Below, piece by piece: positions 1-9,486 of a stretch of DNA of 64,000 nucleotides (position 1 is the first letter of the stretch; the number at the start of each line of letters is the position of its first letter). The DNA is from Albugo candida (Eukaryota > Oomycota > Peronosporomycetes > Albuginales), in contig JBDOQK010000013.1 of assembly GCA_040437565.1 (NCBI GenBank), positions 496,001 to 560,000 of the forward strand, in the 5' to 3' direction. The translations under genes were made by a program, and so were the position numbers. The notes beneath the pieces were generated by a model. The model searched no databases. It saw only the letters and a program-made list of their open reading frames with translations, and had not been told where the DNA came from.

Positions 1-104
1 TTTTAGTCACTTGCCTGACAATTTATATGTTAACAGAAACGTGTCCAATTCCTGTGACTGCCCAAGTATCTGCAAATATCGCACAGGAGATGATACAAAG
101 TCAC

Positions 105-791
105 TCAAGTTCCATTTATGACAGAGTCCAGATTCAATCCTTCAAAGTCTAGATCTGCCGCATCTGGAGAAGCCTGTGGCTTGGGATCTTCCGCTTTAGG
201 AGAAGCTACTGACCCGGGATCTTTGGCCTCCTTATTTGCTTTTGATTTATTTTTAGAAGTGTCAAAAATGCATCCCCATGTCTTCTTATCTTCTAAATGC
301 GCACAGGTTGCATGTTGTCGTGCCATACATACGCCTTTCGAAACGAAAGTTGTGAGGAAGCAATGACAATCACTTACAGCCTGAGTTTGGTTCATAGGAC
401 ATCCCTTGCCACTTGGTTCTGGTCCAGAGCCTGAGCATGGTTCTTCATCCACACAGTATGTCGCATCAGACAAAACACTCACTTGAAACTTGCAATCTCT
501 TTCATTACCACCAGCAGCTTTAATATTTCCTGGCAATGTTTCTTTACTCCCTCCTCCAGGATTGCCTGAAACAGGATGAGGACTCTTTGCACCTATTTGC
601 TGGCCTTCTAAATTAGCCATCACATTATCTGGGCTTGCGACCGGAGTAATTGACGTTTCCGACTCCTTTAACTCTTTGTCTAAAAAAGTGCGATTTTTCT
701 CGTTTACACTCGGTAGTGCTGGATCGGCTGTGGCTGTTCCACATGCAACCATTAGAAATAACCAAGTCAGAAGATGATGAACCAGCCTCAT
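105..791 (-). CDS. Secreted cysteine-rich protein, unknown family
   Basis: Single-exon frame of 228 aa with ATG at 789-791. Residues 1-22 form a clear signal peptide (short basic start, hydrophobic core ending near ACGTATA). A low-complexity Ser/Pro/Lys linker follows, then a compact Cys-rich block (about residues 98-176) with nine cysteines including a C-H-C triplet, and finally a Lys/Pro/Asp-rich acidic tail. Two N-glycosylation sequons (NRT, NQT) fit secretion. I see no RXLR motif, and the C-H-C triplet does not have the C-H-x-C spacing of the Albugo CHxC effector class, so I do not assign it to that class. It is divergent from the methyltransferase at 1144, about 350 bp away. It could be an apoplastic effector or a cell-surface protein. 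Secretion is well supported; the function is unknown. Confidence 0.7.
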   Translation of the reverse strand: MRLVHHLLTWLFLMVACGTATADPALPSVNEKNRTFLDKELKESETSITPVASPDNVMANLEGQQIGAKSPHPVSGNPGGGSKETLPGNIKAAGGNERDCKFQVSVLSDATYCVDEEPCSGSGPEPSGKGCPMNQTQAVSDCHCFLTTFVSKGVCMARQHATCAHLEDKKTWGCIFDTSKNKSKANKEAKDPGSVASPKAEDPKPQASPDAADLDFEGLNLDSVINGT

Positions 792-1143
792 ATATAATCA
801 ATGTGGCGTCTAAAACGGTGAATGCTCAAATAAACAGTGCGTGTCCTGTGATTGGGCACGCTTTGCCACGTACGAGATGCAGAGCCGCAATCACATTTAC
901 CATAACACGTGGCTCTGTCGTCTTTTACATGACGTATCTTATACTCGGTCAATAAGACTCGAACAATTGCCTCGTGCCACCTCATTCTTGTGAGTACCAT
1001 CATTGTAATCACAAGCTCGCACCCGGTTCGACTCATATGAATCTAAAAGGCTAGGTGATAAGGTGTTAAGCACTGTATGCCGGTGGTGTATGTGGTATTG
1101 GATTTTGATCAGAGGAGTTTGCAGTTAAGTGTTATTCGCTTTG
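792..1143. other. Intergenic region between divergent genes
   Basis: About 350 bp between the start of the secreted protein (minus strand) and the methyltransferase (plus strand). It should hold both promoters. A CCAAT-type box in reverse (ATTGG) lies near 851. Reading frames across it are short and look like nothing known. Confidence 0.4.
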
Positions 1144-1926
1144 ATGGACAAAGAACTAAGTTTGTCAAGTGCAACACTCGCTGCTTTACAGGAGTTTGCA
1201 CAAGAAAACGGCGTTTTGATTCCTGAGGACTCATTGGATGTTCGAAAAGAAATACAGAAAGCACTTGATTGTGAGCCAAAAGAAGATAATTTTACATATA
1301 CTTTCGGCTCGGAAGAATTGAATGAAAACAATGGCAAAATCTGTATACAATTGCAAGGGTTGAGAAGAGATATCGGGCAAACGCTACAGAGCACAGGGCT
1401 CACTCTATGGCACGCAGGCGACATATTGTGTGACTTTTTATATGCAAATCAAGCACTGATTCGTGATCAAAGTGTTGTGGAGCTTGGGAGTGGACTTGGG
1501 TTGTGTGGAATCTTAGCTGCTTACTTTGCAGATCGAGTTGTGATGACGGTATACATTATTGTGTCAAGTAATTATTTCTGAATTTCATGTTAGGATGGAG
1601 ACGATGAAACGCTACAAATGCTTGAAGAGAATTGCAAAATTAACCAAATACGTCGGTACGAATGTAAAAAACTTGTGTGGGGAAAGTCTCTGGATCAATG
1701 GAAAGATAAATTTCAAGTCGTTCTGGGGGCTGATATCGTTTATGACGAAGGTTGTTTAGACGCGCTTATTCAGACAGCAACTCATCTTCTTAGCCATGAA
1801 GGCGTATTCATATTAGCCTTCACGAAACGAAATGTCTCAATTGACGCTGTTTTAGATACGGCTGCGAAGTATAAGTTGCAACAAAAAGAGACTGAGAAAG
1901 AAGGTATCTACATTTTTCACCGCTGA
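1144..1926 (+). CDS. METTL21-type (family 16) protein lysine methyltransferase
   Basis: Two exons, 1144..1548 and 1594..1926, joined by a 45-nt GT-AG intron at a codon boundary (about 245 aa). The frame is open upstream of 1144, but the first ATG is at 1144. The Rossmann-fold methyltransferase core is clear: SAM-binding motif I reads VVELGSGLGLCGI near residues 110-122, an acidic loop and ENCKIN helix follow the splice, and the post-II motif GADIVYDEGCLDALI matches the (D/E)xxY region typical of the lysine methyltransferase 16 group. The N-terminal TGLTLWHAGDILCDFL motif is also typical (W before the SAM site). Family members methylate lysines on chaperones, elongation factors or calmodulin. 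The substrate here cannot be read from the sequence. Confidence 0.85.
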
Positions 1927-2064
1927 GTGTAATGTACTAGTAAACATCTTCATTCTGATCTGATTGACGGCGTCACAACGGGTACCCAATCCGTGTTCAC
2001 CACGTTATATTCGCCCTTGCAAAGCGAACTTAAGCGACGTTTTGACCGATTTCTTTAAGCGAAA

Positions 2065-3569
2065 ATGGGAAATATTTCCACTTGGGTGACGCAGACGTTG
2101 TGTCCTGAAGAACAGCTGACTTATTACGCAGCTAGAACAGGCGATGCACACCTTCTTCGTAAAGCCATTGCTGCACTAACGACTGAGAAACGTCATTATT
2201 TAGAATGGTATGATGCATCCGGACTTACCGCACTTGCGCAGGCTTGCATTCATGGATACAATGAATGCGTGGAAATTTTGATCGCTGCCGGTGCAAACTG
2301 CAGGAATCGCGATCAGCAAGGAAATAGTGTTCTCCATTTAGCTGCCAAGTATGGAAGAAGCGACGTCGTTCACACTTTGTTGGATGGATTCAATCCTGCG
2401 GGAATCGCGATGGCTGGGTGTCGCGCTGTATCGACACCAACACGTGTCGATATGTATGCGTGCAACTCCTCACGCGAAACAGCACTAGATATCGCGCGAA
2501 AGCAATATTTTGAAGTCGAAAATGGAGCCCAACACGCGAAATGTATGGAGCTTTTGGAGAAGGTAGTGAATGAGGATTTCGGGTCGATTGAGTTTTAGTG
2601 ATGATTGTGCAGAAATCTTGCGTGCATATAGGTTGGCTCTATCAACGTGTGGACAATCTGATATCAATGGCTTCTGGATTTTCGGCATTAAATTCGTGGA
2701 AAAGACGGTATTGAATGCCACTATTTCTAAGACTTGAATCGATAGCCGTTGTCATAGGTATTGTATGGTTCTGATGACGTCAGCAGAAGAGTCTCTTGAA
2801 ATCGATTTATTTGCAATGAAACCAGGCGAGAAGCGTCCTGTTCGTCCAAGGTATCGTCGAATTTAGTCTTGAAGTTGAACACAACAAATAAGTCGCTAGT
2901 TTTGAGTATGTCTATCGAGTGACAGATACAGTGCGATCTGCTATCGATACAAAGTGGTTCAATCGCAAAGAACACACGTTTTCAATACAAGTTTCTGAAA
3001 AAGGAAAGCAATCCACGGACTTGATTGAGTTGGAGCTGGCTGCCACGTCGGCAAGCGACCTCGTAGCGTGGCGTGTCTTTTTTACGAACGCGCAGGTACA
3101 CAACCGATCGATTTGATTGGTACAATTGCTAAATTTTCGTTAGTCAATCATACAGCAACGTCGAAATGGTGCGGTTGCGGATATTGCAAGCACAATGAGC
3201 GCTACATGGTTCGAAAATCGGGAAATGCAAGAAGCTGTACAGCGGTCTCTTCAGGATTTGGTGCCGGTGCCAAGCACTTCGTCGATTGTTTCCTCTGCGC
3301 CACCGTGGAACGAATTTGACGTAATGAATGCAAGTTTTGGACCTGATGGTGTCGAAATTGCACAGCCACTGTATGTGGCGGAACAAGACGAGGAGAAACA
3401 CGAAAGCGAATGTGTTGTCTGCTTTGATGCTAAACAGTCAGCAGTTTGTGTACCGTGCGGTCACCACGCACTTTGTATGGAATGTGCCAGTGAGATATTG
3501 GCTTCCAGTCGCATGTGCCCAGTTTGTCGGGTTTCCGTTCGTGAAATTATAAGACTGTACAGAGTTTGA
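2065..3569 (+). CDS. Ankyrin-repeat, PH-domain and RING-finger protein (probable E3 ubiquitin ligase)
   Basis: Five exons fit: 2065..2562, 2613..2707, 2758..2850, 2900..3095 and 3144..3569, with four introns of 48-50 nt, giving 435 aa. The N-terminus MGNIS is a good N-myristoylation signal. Three to four ankyrin repeats lie at about residues 15-150 (GLTALAQACIHGYNECVEIL, then GNSVLHLAAKYGRSDVVHTL). Residues 170-295 look like a PH domain that begins HIGWLYQR, contains WKRRYCMVL and ends in the conserved Trp helix (LVAWRVFF). A ubiquitin-interacting-like helix (EMQEAVQRSL) follows, and a C-terminal C3HC4 RING (CVVC, CGHHALCMEC, CPVC) closes the protein. Predicted role: membrane-tethered ubiquitin transfer to a partner bound by the ankyrin repeats. 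The RING and ankyrin calls are firm, the PH call good. Confidence 0.85.
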
Positions 3570-3641
3570 TACGTGTAATTTATAGTTTTGTTACCTTTGC
3601 AAGTTTTCTACCAATCAAGTCGAAAGGTCTCCAATTTGACA

Positions 3642-5183
3642 ATGAGAAGCGTGGGACGTTTTCTCTCATTCAACCTGACGTTGCTAGCTTCTATTCAAGC
3701 CAATTCACCCCAACGTCACCTACATTACGCAAGCAAGCCATCTCCCCTCCATGCTAAAGCAAAAAGCAATTTTGCGTACGTGACAGTTCATTATGAGGGT
3801 ACCAGTCGTGATCAAGAATACGTTCTTGGCATCCAAGTATTAATGCAATCAATTAAGCTCTCTGGTACACGTCACGATCTCGTTGTGTTAGTGTCCGAGT
3901 CCGTGACATTTGCCACCAAGAAATTATTTCGGGACATTGGTTGTCGTGTATTGGAAGTAGTGGATATCACCAACCCTTACTTAAATCATACGCTGAAGAA
4001 TCAAAACTTTATACACACACTTAATAAACTCCATATATGGAATCTCCTCGAATATGACCGAGTCGTCTACTTGGATGCCGATAATATCGTACTTCGCAAT
4101 GCCGACGAACTTTTTATGTGCGGTCCATTTTGCGCCGTGTTTATGAATCCGTGTCATTTTCACACGGGTTTGTTGGTCGTGACCCCTGATGAAAAGGAGT
4201 ATAAGCGATTACTGCAGCAACTGGAAATTCAAAACTCATTCGATGGTGCAGATCAAGGATTTTTGTCCAGTGTTTACAGCAATGAGCTGAGAAAAGCTCC
4301 TTTATTCACACCTTTTCGAGTCAATCTCAACGAAAAAATCTCGGGAATGCGACTTCCGGTCGGGTACAATATCAACCACAAATACTTTTATGAGCAGTAT
4401 CACTGGAAACTGTTTTATTTACGTCATTTTGCAACAATGACGTCTCCATTGAGTCCCACAAAAGTCGTCGTAGAATCCGCGCGACCGATTCCAGCCATCA
4501 CAATTGGCTTTCCAATGACACCGCAACTCAAGCCTTGGTATTGGTGGGCAGCGTTTTCACTGGATTTGCATCACGTTTGGCACGACGTTCGAGCCACATT
4601 ACCTTCCAAGCATGAGCGGTATGGATTTCATTGTGTGTCTCATGCGTTGATGCAATACGTACTCACAATTTTTGCAACATTTGCGTGTGTTTTTGGCATC
4701 CGATACTTTATTCCTCTTCATTTTGTGCACGAAAAAATGTGTGTTTATGTCTTACGAAAAGACTCGCAGTATCGTACCTTCTACCTTCTATTTCGAATTG
4801 CACTCGTAGCTATGACTGCGTGGCTCACTCCCAATGGGATTCATCCTTTGTCGCGTCTACATGATGCAATTATATTGACGATTATCAGAAATGTTGGTCT
4901 TTTAGTACTCCTATCGACTGTACTTTACTCTTTTCGGAAACCTTTCAGTGTTGAAGTACCAGCAATTCTCTACCTCGCTCGCTTTTGGATGCAAGTCGCA
5001 TATTTGATTCTGTTTGAAGGTTTTATTATTTGGGCCAGCACGTGGCGAATCTTTCCAAACATTCTGTCTCGATTGATAGTTTTAGCGAGTATACTGTTTA
5101 TTTGTGGTTGTTGGCAAACCTATTTTTTGAGATTCGCGATTGAGACGGAATGTATCGATAAGAAGGATCGCCGAAGTCTCTAG
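3642..5183 (+). CDS. GT8 glycosyltransferase with C-terminal membrane segments (glycogenin/IPUT1-like)
   Basis: Single exon, 513 aa from the first ATG at 3642; the frame is open upstream but only from a TTG. The catalytic domain (about residues 45-300) has glycosyltransferase family 8 hallmarks: FAYVTVHYEG at the start, the metal-binding DxD in YLDADN, a FHTGLLV strand and DGADQGFLS. The C-terminal 170 residues carry about five hydrophobic segments. A soluble-type GT8 domain followed by a multi-pass tail is the layout of plant inositol phosphorylceramide glucuronosyltransferase (PGSIP6/IPUT1), which acts in the Golgi on sphingolipids. That is the closest functional model, but glycogenin-like or other sugar transfer is possible. 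It starts only 72 bp after the stop of the RING gene on the same strand. Confidence 0.8.
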   Translation: MRSVGRFLSFNLTLLASIQANSPQRHLHYASKPSPLHAKAKSNFAYVTVHYEGTSRDQEYVLGIQVLMQSIKLSGTRHDLVVLVSESVTFATKKLFRDIGCRVLEVVDITNPYLNHTLKNQNFIHTLNKLHIWNLLEYDRVVYLDADNIVLRNADELFMCGPFCAVFMNPCHFHTGLLVVTPDEKEYKRLLQQLEIQNSFDGADQGFLSSVYSNELRKAPLFTPFRVNLNEKISGMRLPVGYNINHKYFYEQYHWKLFYLRHFATMTSPLSPTKVVVESARPIPAITIGFPMTPQLKPWYWWAAFSLDLHHVWHDVRATLPSKHERYGFHCVSHALMQYVLTIFATFACVFGIRYFIPLHFVHEKMCVYVLRKDSQYRTFYLLFRIALVAMTAWLTPNGIHPLSRLHDAIILTIIRNVGLLVLLSTVLYSFRKPFSVEVPAILYLARFWMQVAYLILFEGFIIWASTWRIFPNILSRLIVLASILFICGCWQTYFLRFAIETECIDKKDRRSL

Positions 5184-5222
5184 TCGATGAACATTTGGAA
5201 TGCGATTGCGAATGTTTTCGGC

Positions 5223-7088
5223 TCACAGTGCCCAGAGTCTGAAGGAGCAATCGGAACTTGAGGACGCGAGGAAGTGGCCCAAGGAATCAAATTGAACCGA
5301 CTGTGTGGACAGTATATCGAAAGTTTGAATCAAAATCGAACATAATAAGAAAAAACGTACCTGTACGGGTCCTTCGTGCCCTTTGAGCTCGATCATTTTT
5401 GGTGCGCCTTGTTCATTTTTTCCCGCAAAATCGATTAGTTTAATCGTACTGTCGTCACTTGCAGCAGCGACTATCTGACCGCTCTGATCGAATGCGACGC
5501 TGTTGGAAGCATGCCGACCAGTGTTGATTGTCCCACGTTCAGCGATCATTCGAATATCCCAGGTTTTCACAACCCCATCGGCATCACATGAGGCAATCAC
5601 GTCGCCCCTCACTGCAAATGTGACGCTATTCACTGCGTTTTGATGTCCATAGAACGTTTGCACGCACAATCCAGATCGAATATCCCAAAGAGAAATGGTT
5701 TTATCACCCGAAGCTGTACAGATATTACAACAATACGGCTGGAAGCAAACCGAATTTACAGAATCAACATGACCTCGGAACGTTTTTCGACATTTTCCAG
5801 TGGATACATCCCATAATTTACAAGTCTGATCCATTGATGCACTTACGAGGAAATCGCCCTCATGGTGAAAAGTACTTTCCCAAATCGGATGGGAATGATC
5901 ACTCAAGGTGACGGCACATGATGCACTAATGAAATCCCAAATCTTGATGGTGTTGTCGCCTGAAGATGTCGCCAAGTGCGAACCACGTGGATGAAACGCG
6001 ATGCCAGCGATCCAGCTCTGATGGCCTCCACTCATGACCAACTCGCAACCTGGGACTGACCAGATTTTCCATGACTCATCATCCGATGCGGTCGCAATCA
6101 CGGGATTTGAGGGATGGAAAGATACTGCTGCCACCGCGTTCGCGTGACTCGAACATGTTTTGACATCGGTGACGCTCTTCATATCGAACTTTGCAAACTC
6201 AGTCGCCCGAAACGGATTTTCATGATCTTGAGTTGGTATTTTATGCTCATTAGCGGTGTTTTTCCGACCAGCAACGGGTACAACCTCTTTCAATTTTTTG
6301 TCTCTGTGTTTTTTCACATCTTTCTTGTTCGATTTATTGCCTTTTATTGGTCTGTCAAGTCCGACTTGATCCTCACCTCGAAGGAAACGTAACTCGTGCT
6401 CTAACGCCTCTACACGCGAAACATAGCGATCACGATCCAATCGGATCAACGTTTTCTCCTTCGTACACGACTCATATTTGGATTTTAACTCTTGCAAAAG
6501 CGGTTCAAGTGATTTATTATGTTTCTCGAGTCGCTTCGTTTTGATCGCTAACGCCTCTTTCTCCTGCAAAACTCGATAATGATGCATTTTGTGAAGGTCA
6601 CGCTGCTTCCGAAATTTTTTCCAAGTCTCTTTGGCCTTGAGTGTGATGGCTCTAGTTTCTGCTAAATCCAATTGCAAACGGCGAACTTGGTCATCTAACG
6701 TTTGATTTTGCAAGTAAATATCAGGAACGAGTCTTGCGTTATCGTCTTTGATCAATCCTTTGCTGATAAGTTCGTACCATTCGTGATTAAATATTTGAAG
6801 CGTACTTGTCATTCCCATTCTAATAAGAAAATTGCGAAAAAAATCGTCCACAACAGTTGGAAACTCGCGTAGCTCCACAAATTTTTCGAACTCGGCTTTG
6901 TCGCTTCCTGTTCGCACAACACTCTGCTCATGTTTCTCAGGCTTTTTCAGATTGCGTACAATTGCATCAAATTCTTCTTCATCATCATCATCGCTTTGCT
7001 CTGCTTCAATCTCTTTCAGTAAAGCGGCTTCATCTATCGTTACATGATCAAACGCCTTAATCTCACGGTCTTTGATATCGTCTACCAT
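5223..7088 (-). CDS. SPAG16: SPAG16/PF20 axonemal WD40 protein
   Basis: Exons 7088..5361 and 5300..5223, joined by removing a 60-nt GT-AG intron (5301-5360) that is a multiple of three and has no stop. The N-terminal 300 residues are acidic and then a long coiled coil rich in Lys and Glu; the C-terminal half has seven WD40 repeats, with SWKIWSV, TIKIWDF, TCKLWDV, TISLWDI and FRLWAL blade ends. This is the layout and order of SPAG16 (Chlamydomonas PF20), a central-pair protein of the motile axoneme that bridges the two central microtubules. Oomycete zoospores swim with flagella, so its presence fits. It shares an 81-bp divergent interval with the THEM6-like gene. Confidence 0.85.
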   Translation of the reverse strand: MVDDIKDREIKAFDHVTIDEAALLKEIEAEQSDDDDEEEFDAIVRNLKKPEKHEQSVVRTGSDKAEFEKFVELREFPTVVDDFFRNFLIRMGMTSTLQIFNHEWYELISKGLIKDDNARLVPDIYLQNQTLDDQVRRLQLDLAETRAITLKAKETWKKFRKQRDLHKMHHYRVLQEKEALAIKTKRLEKHNKSLEPLLQELKSKYESCTKEKTLIRLDRDRYVSRVEALEHELRFLRGEDQVGLDRPIKGNKSNKKDVKKHRDKKLKEVVPVAGRKNTANEHKIPTQDHENPFRATEFAKFDMKSVTDVKTCSSHANAVAAVSFHPSNPVIATASDDESWKIWSVPGCELVMSGGHQSWIAGIAFHPRGSHLATSSGDNTIKIWDFISASCAVTLSDHSHPIWESTFHHEGDFLVSASMDQTCKLWDVSTGKCRKTFRGHVDSVNSVCFQPYCCNICTASGDKTISLWDIRSGLCVQTFYGHQNAVNSVTFAVRGDVIASCDADGVVKTWDIRMIAERGTINTGRHASNSVAFDQSGQIVAAASDDSTIKLIDFAGKNEQGAPKMIELKGHEGPVQVRFFLLCSILIQTFDILSTQSVQFDSLGHFLASSSSDCSFRLWAL

Positions 7089-7169
7089 ATTGGTCTCTTC
7101 GTCAGTTGGAATGGACGCATTGGTGACTGTTCGTAAATCTCGACTTTGGTATTGGGCTCATTTCAACCA

Positions 7170-7899
7170 ATGAAACGATCTTCGTATGCCTACATTTCGC
7201 TGGCAGTACTTCCTATCTTAGTTGGTTGCGTAAACTATCAATCAACTCGTAGCTTTCCGATCAGTATATTTTTAGCGTTTCTATCGTCCTTTGTGGTTTG
7301 CGATGTTTGGTATTTTTTGCGTGTGGTCTTACATTACTTACCCCAACGTTCGCATCGTGCAAATTTATTCGATTCTGATTCATTTAACAGCTGGGTCGCA
7401 TTGAACAGTGTTGATCGAAATGGACATTTTACCAATTCGCGATACTTAAGAGAGCTCGGGTTTGCTCGGCTTCAATTTTGGAAGGTACGACAAGTTTCAT
7501 CTGTTTCAAATTCTCACTACTCTTCTTAAGCGGAATGGAATGTGGGACATCATGAGAGCAAATGGAGGTAATCTGATAGTCTCTTCTCAATCAATTCGTT
7601 ATCGTCGGGAACTGGAATTTGGCCAGAGGTACACGATACAAACGCGATTGCTAGCTTGGGATTCGAAAGCTTTCTATTTAGAGCATCGTTTTGTGAGACA
7701 TTCCGCAAATGTCGATTTCGTGCATGCAATCGTTCTTGTGAAGAATGCCGTTGTTGGAATTCTACCACAAACAGCAATATCTCTTCTCATGGGATGCGAT
7801 ATAGAATCCCCAAATCTTCGAGCAGATTTGGCTGCTTGGATTCAATATGACACACTATCGAGCCTTGCACTTCGCAATGAACATACTAAAACATCCTAG
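7170..7899 (+). CDS. THEM6-like thioesterase-superfamily membrane protein
   Basis: Exons 7170..7484 and 7531..7899, with a 46-nt intron, giving 227 aa. The true ATG is at 7170 (an in-frame TTG lies upstream). Residues 5-50 form one or two hydrophobic segments, followed by a single hot-dog domain. The stretch VDRNGHFTNSRYLRELGFAR is the conserved active-site helix region of the acyl-CoA thioesterase/THEM6 group (D, N-N and R-Y pattern), and RYRRELEFGQRYTIQTRLL and KAFYLEHRF are the hot-dog strands. Human THEM6 has a similar size (about 208 aa), an N-terminal anchor and ER location. The enzymatic activity of the group is uncertain, so the name gives the fold rather than a reaction. Confidence 0.8.
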
Positions 7900-8029
7900 T
7901 TCGATTATGTCGTGTGATTTTATTTTAATAAATTACCCGGAAAGAAATCGTCAAAATTCTAATGTATCAAGTCAAGATTTGATCATTGCAATCCTAGGTC
8001 ACATATTCGATACGTAACAGCTTTTCATG

Positions 8030-8367
8030 TTAGCTATCCTCGGAAATGGGTGTGAGATATTTCTCCGACGATCCGGATGGAGAAAGTGCTCCCATACTGG
8101 CAATTACGTCGGCGTAAGAGCGTCGGGCATACGATAGCTCCTGTAATCACAATCCTTAAGTAAAAACAAAGCGCTAATTAGATGCTTTTCGCGTACCTCT
8201 AGCACAGATTGTGCTACCTCATCGTCATCTGAGAAGGACACAAAGCAACTGAGCTGCCTTAATGCGTTTTCGCGGGATTGACTTGGGCTCTCCATGTTCA
8301 AAGTACTTCGGTCTTGAGTTGGACGGCGCAAATTGATCACTGTGGCATTGTATACGCGTTTCATCAT
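8030..8367 (-). CDS. Small protein of unknown function, two exons
   Basis: A short gene fits as 8367..8197 joined to 8140..8030, with a 56-nt GT-AG intron in phase 0; it gives 93 aa. The protein is mostly helical and charged (SPSQSRENALRQL, FSDDDEVAQSVLEELSYARR), followed by a Ser/Gly-rich tail. I recognise no family. The support is that removing the canonical intron restores a frame that ends in a plausible tail, and that it fills the slot between two real genes. It lies tail-to-tail with the THEM6-like gene (130 bp between stops). Which of the two possible starts (8367 or the Met 24 codons in) is used is unclear. Confidence 0.5.
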
Positions 8368-8669
8368 GAAGTGGATTGGTTATTAAGCAAAGTGATTGTA
8401 GTCACAACGCAATTTGATTGGATCAGGCAAAAAATGACATCACCATGCTGTCGATTGGTAAGATTATCGACGTCATTTCGAAAGAATAGAACTTTTTCGT
8501 GAACAGAAGTCGTTTCGGTAAAAAATAGGTTGTTCCCGTGGATAGAAAGTATACGACACATTCTTATGATCTGTAAGGTACTTTGTGGAGTAAAGTGACT
8601 GCAATTTTTTCTTTCTGCCGAACTGAATGTGTAGAACCTAGCAATTCCGAATTTAGTGTAGCAACTCAC

Positions 8670-9421
8670 ATGTCTTCGTCAGTAGTCAGTGATTCTATTC
8701 CTTTGCAGGAGCGCTTACGATTAAAAAAGGTCGGAAGTGAGATATACAATGACTATACGACTCAAAGTAGTACAGAAAATGGTTCTTTCCAACGATCTAA
8801 TAAGAATCAGCCCATTGAGATGACTTCCAAGAAGCCAGTAGGACGCTTTCGACAAGTGGTGGATGTAAGGAACAAGCGCCCACATGATCCTAGATTTGAC
8901 CCACTATGTGGTAAGTTAAATCAGGATCTATTTGCGAAATCGTACTCGTTTTTAGACAGCTACAAGGTAACCGCTTGTCTGATGATGTTTCCATTGTTCA
9001 CTATTCCTTAATGATTACTGAAGGAAAATGAGCTTGATACACTGCGAAAAGAAGTAAAAAAAGCAAAAAATAAGGAGAGAAAAGGAGACTTACAGGTATG
9101 TTTACTATACACAATGGAAACACTCTTCACTCACGCTCGATGTTGCAGCAAAAAGTAAATGTATTAGCGCAGGAAATTAAAGAAAAGAAAAAGTCGAGTC
9201 GGCTCCAAAACGCATTAACAGAACGAAAACGACAAGAAAGAGAAGCAGTTATAAACGGAAAGAGTCCATTTTACATGAAACGGAAGGATAAGAAAAAAGT
9301 TGAGCTTCAAATTAAATTTCAAGAGCTTGAAGAAAGTGGAAATTTGGCCAACTTTATGGCGAAAAAACGAAAGAAAAATTCCAATAAAGATCATCGCTGG
9401 CTTCCCCGAAGGCGAACATAG
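8670..9421 (+). CDS. RRP36: rRNA-processing protein RRP36
   Basis: Three exons: 8670..8966, 9024..9095 and 9149..9421 (introns of 57 and 53 nt), 213 aa. The first ATG in the open frame is 8670. The middle holds the family signature DPRFDPLCG followed by YSFLDSYK, and the C-terminus has the equally conserved KSPFYMKRKDKKKVEL, AKKRKKN and KDHRWLPRRR. The region between is a highly charged coiled coil. RRP36 is a nucleolar component of the small-subunit processome needed for early cleavages of pre-18S rRNA. The length matches the family (about 220-300 aa). The order of conserved blocks across all three exons makes this assignment very secure. Confidence 0.92.
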
Positions 9422-9486
9422 ATTTCAGATAAATTTTATGATAAGCCTAACGAGGAACGCTATTGTATGCCATTAATGAAGCGTTA

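Noticed and set aside
105-791. CHxC or RXLR effector call for the secreted protein
   Set aside because: The triplet is C-H-C, without the x between H and C, and no RXLR is present after the signal peptide.
1010-1045. GGTTCGACTC, like the T-loop of a tRNA
   Set aside because: No matching acceptor, D or anticodon stem could be folded around it on either strand.
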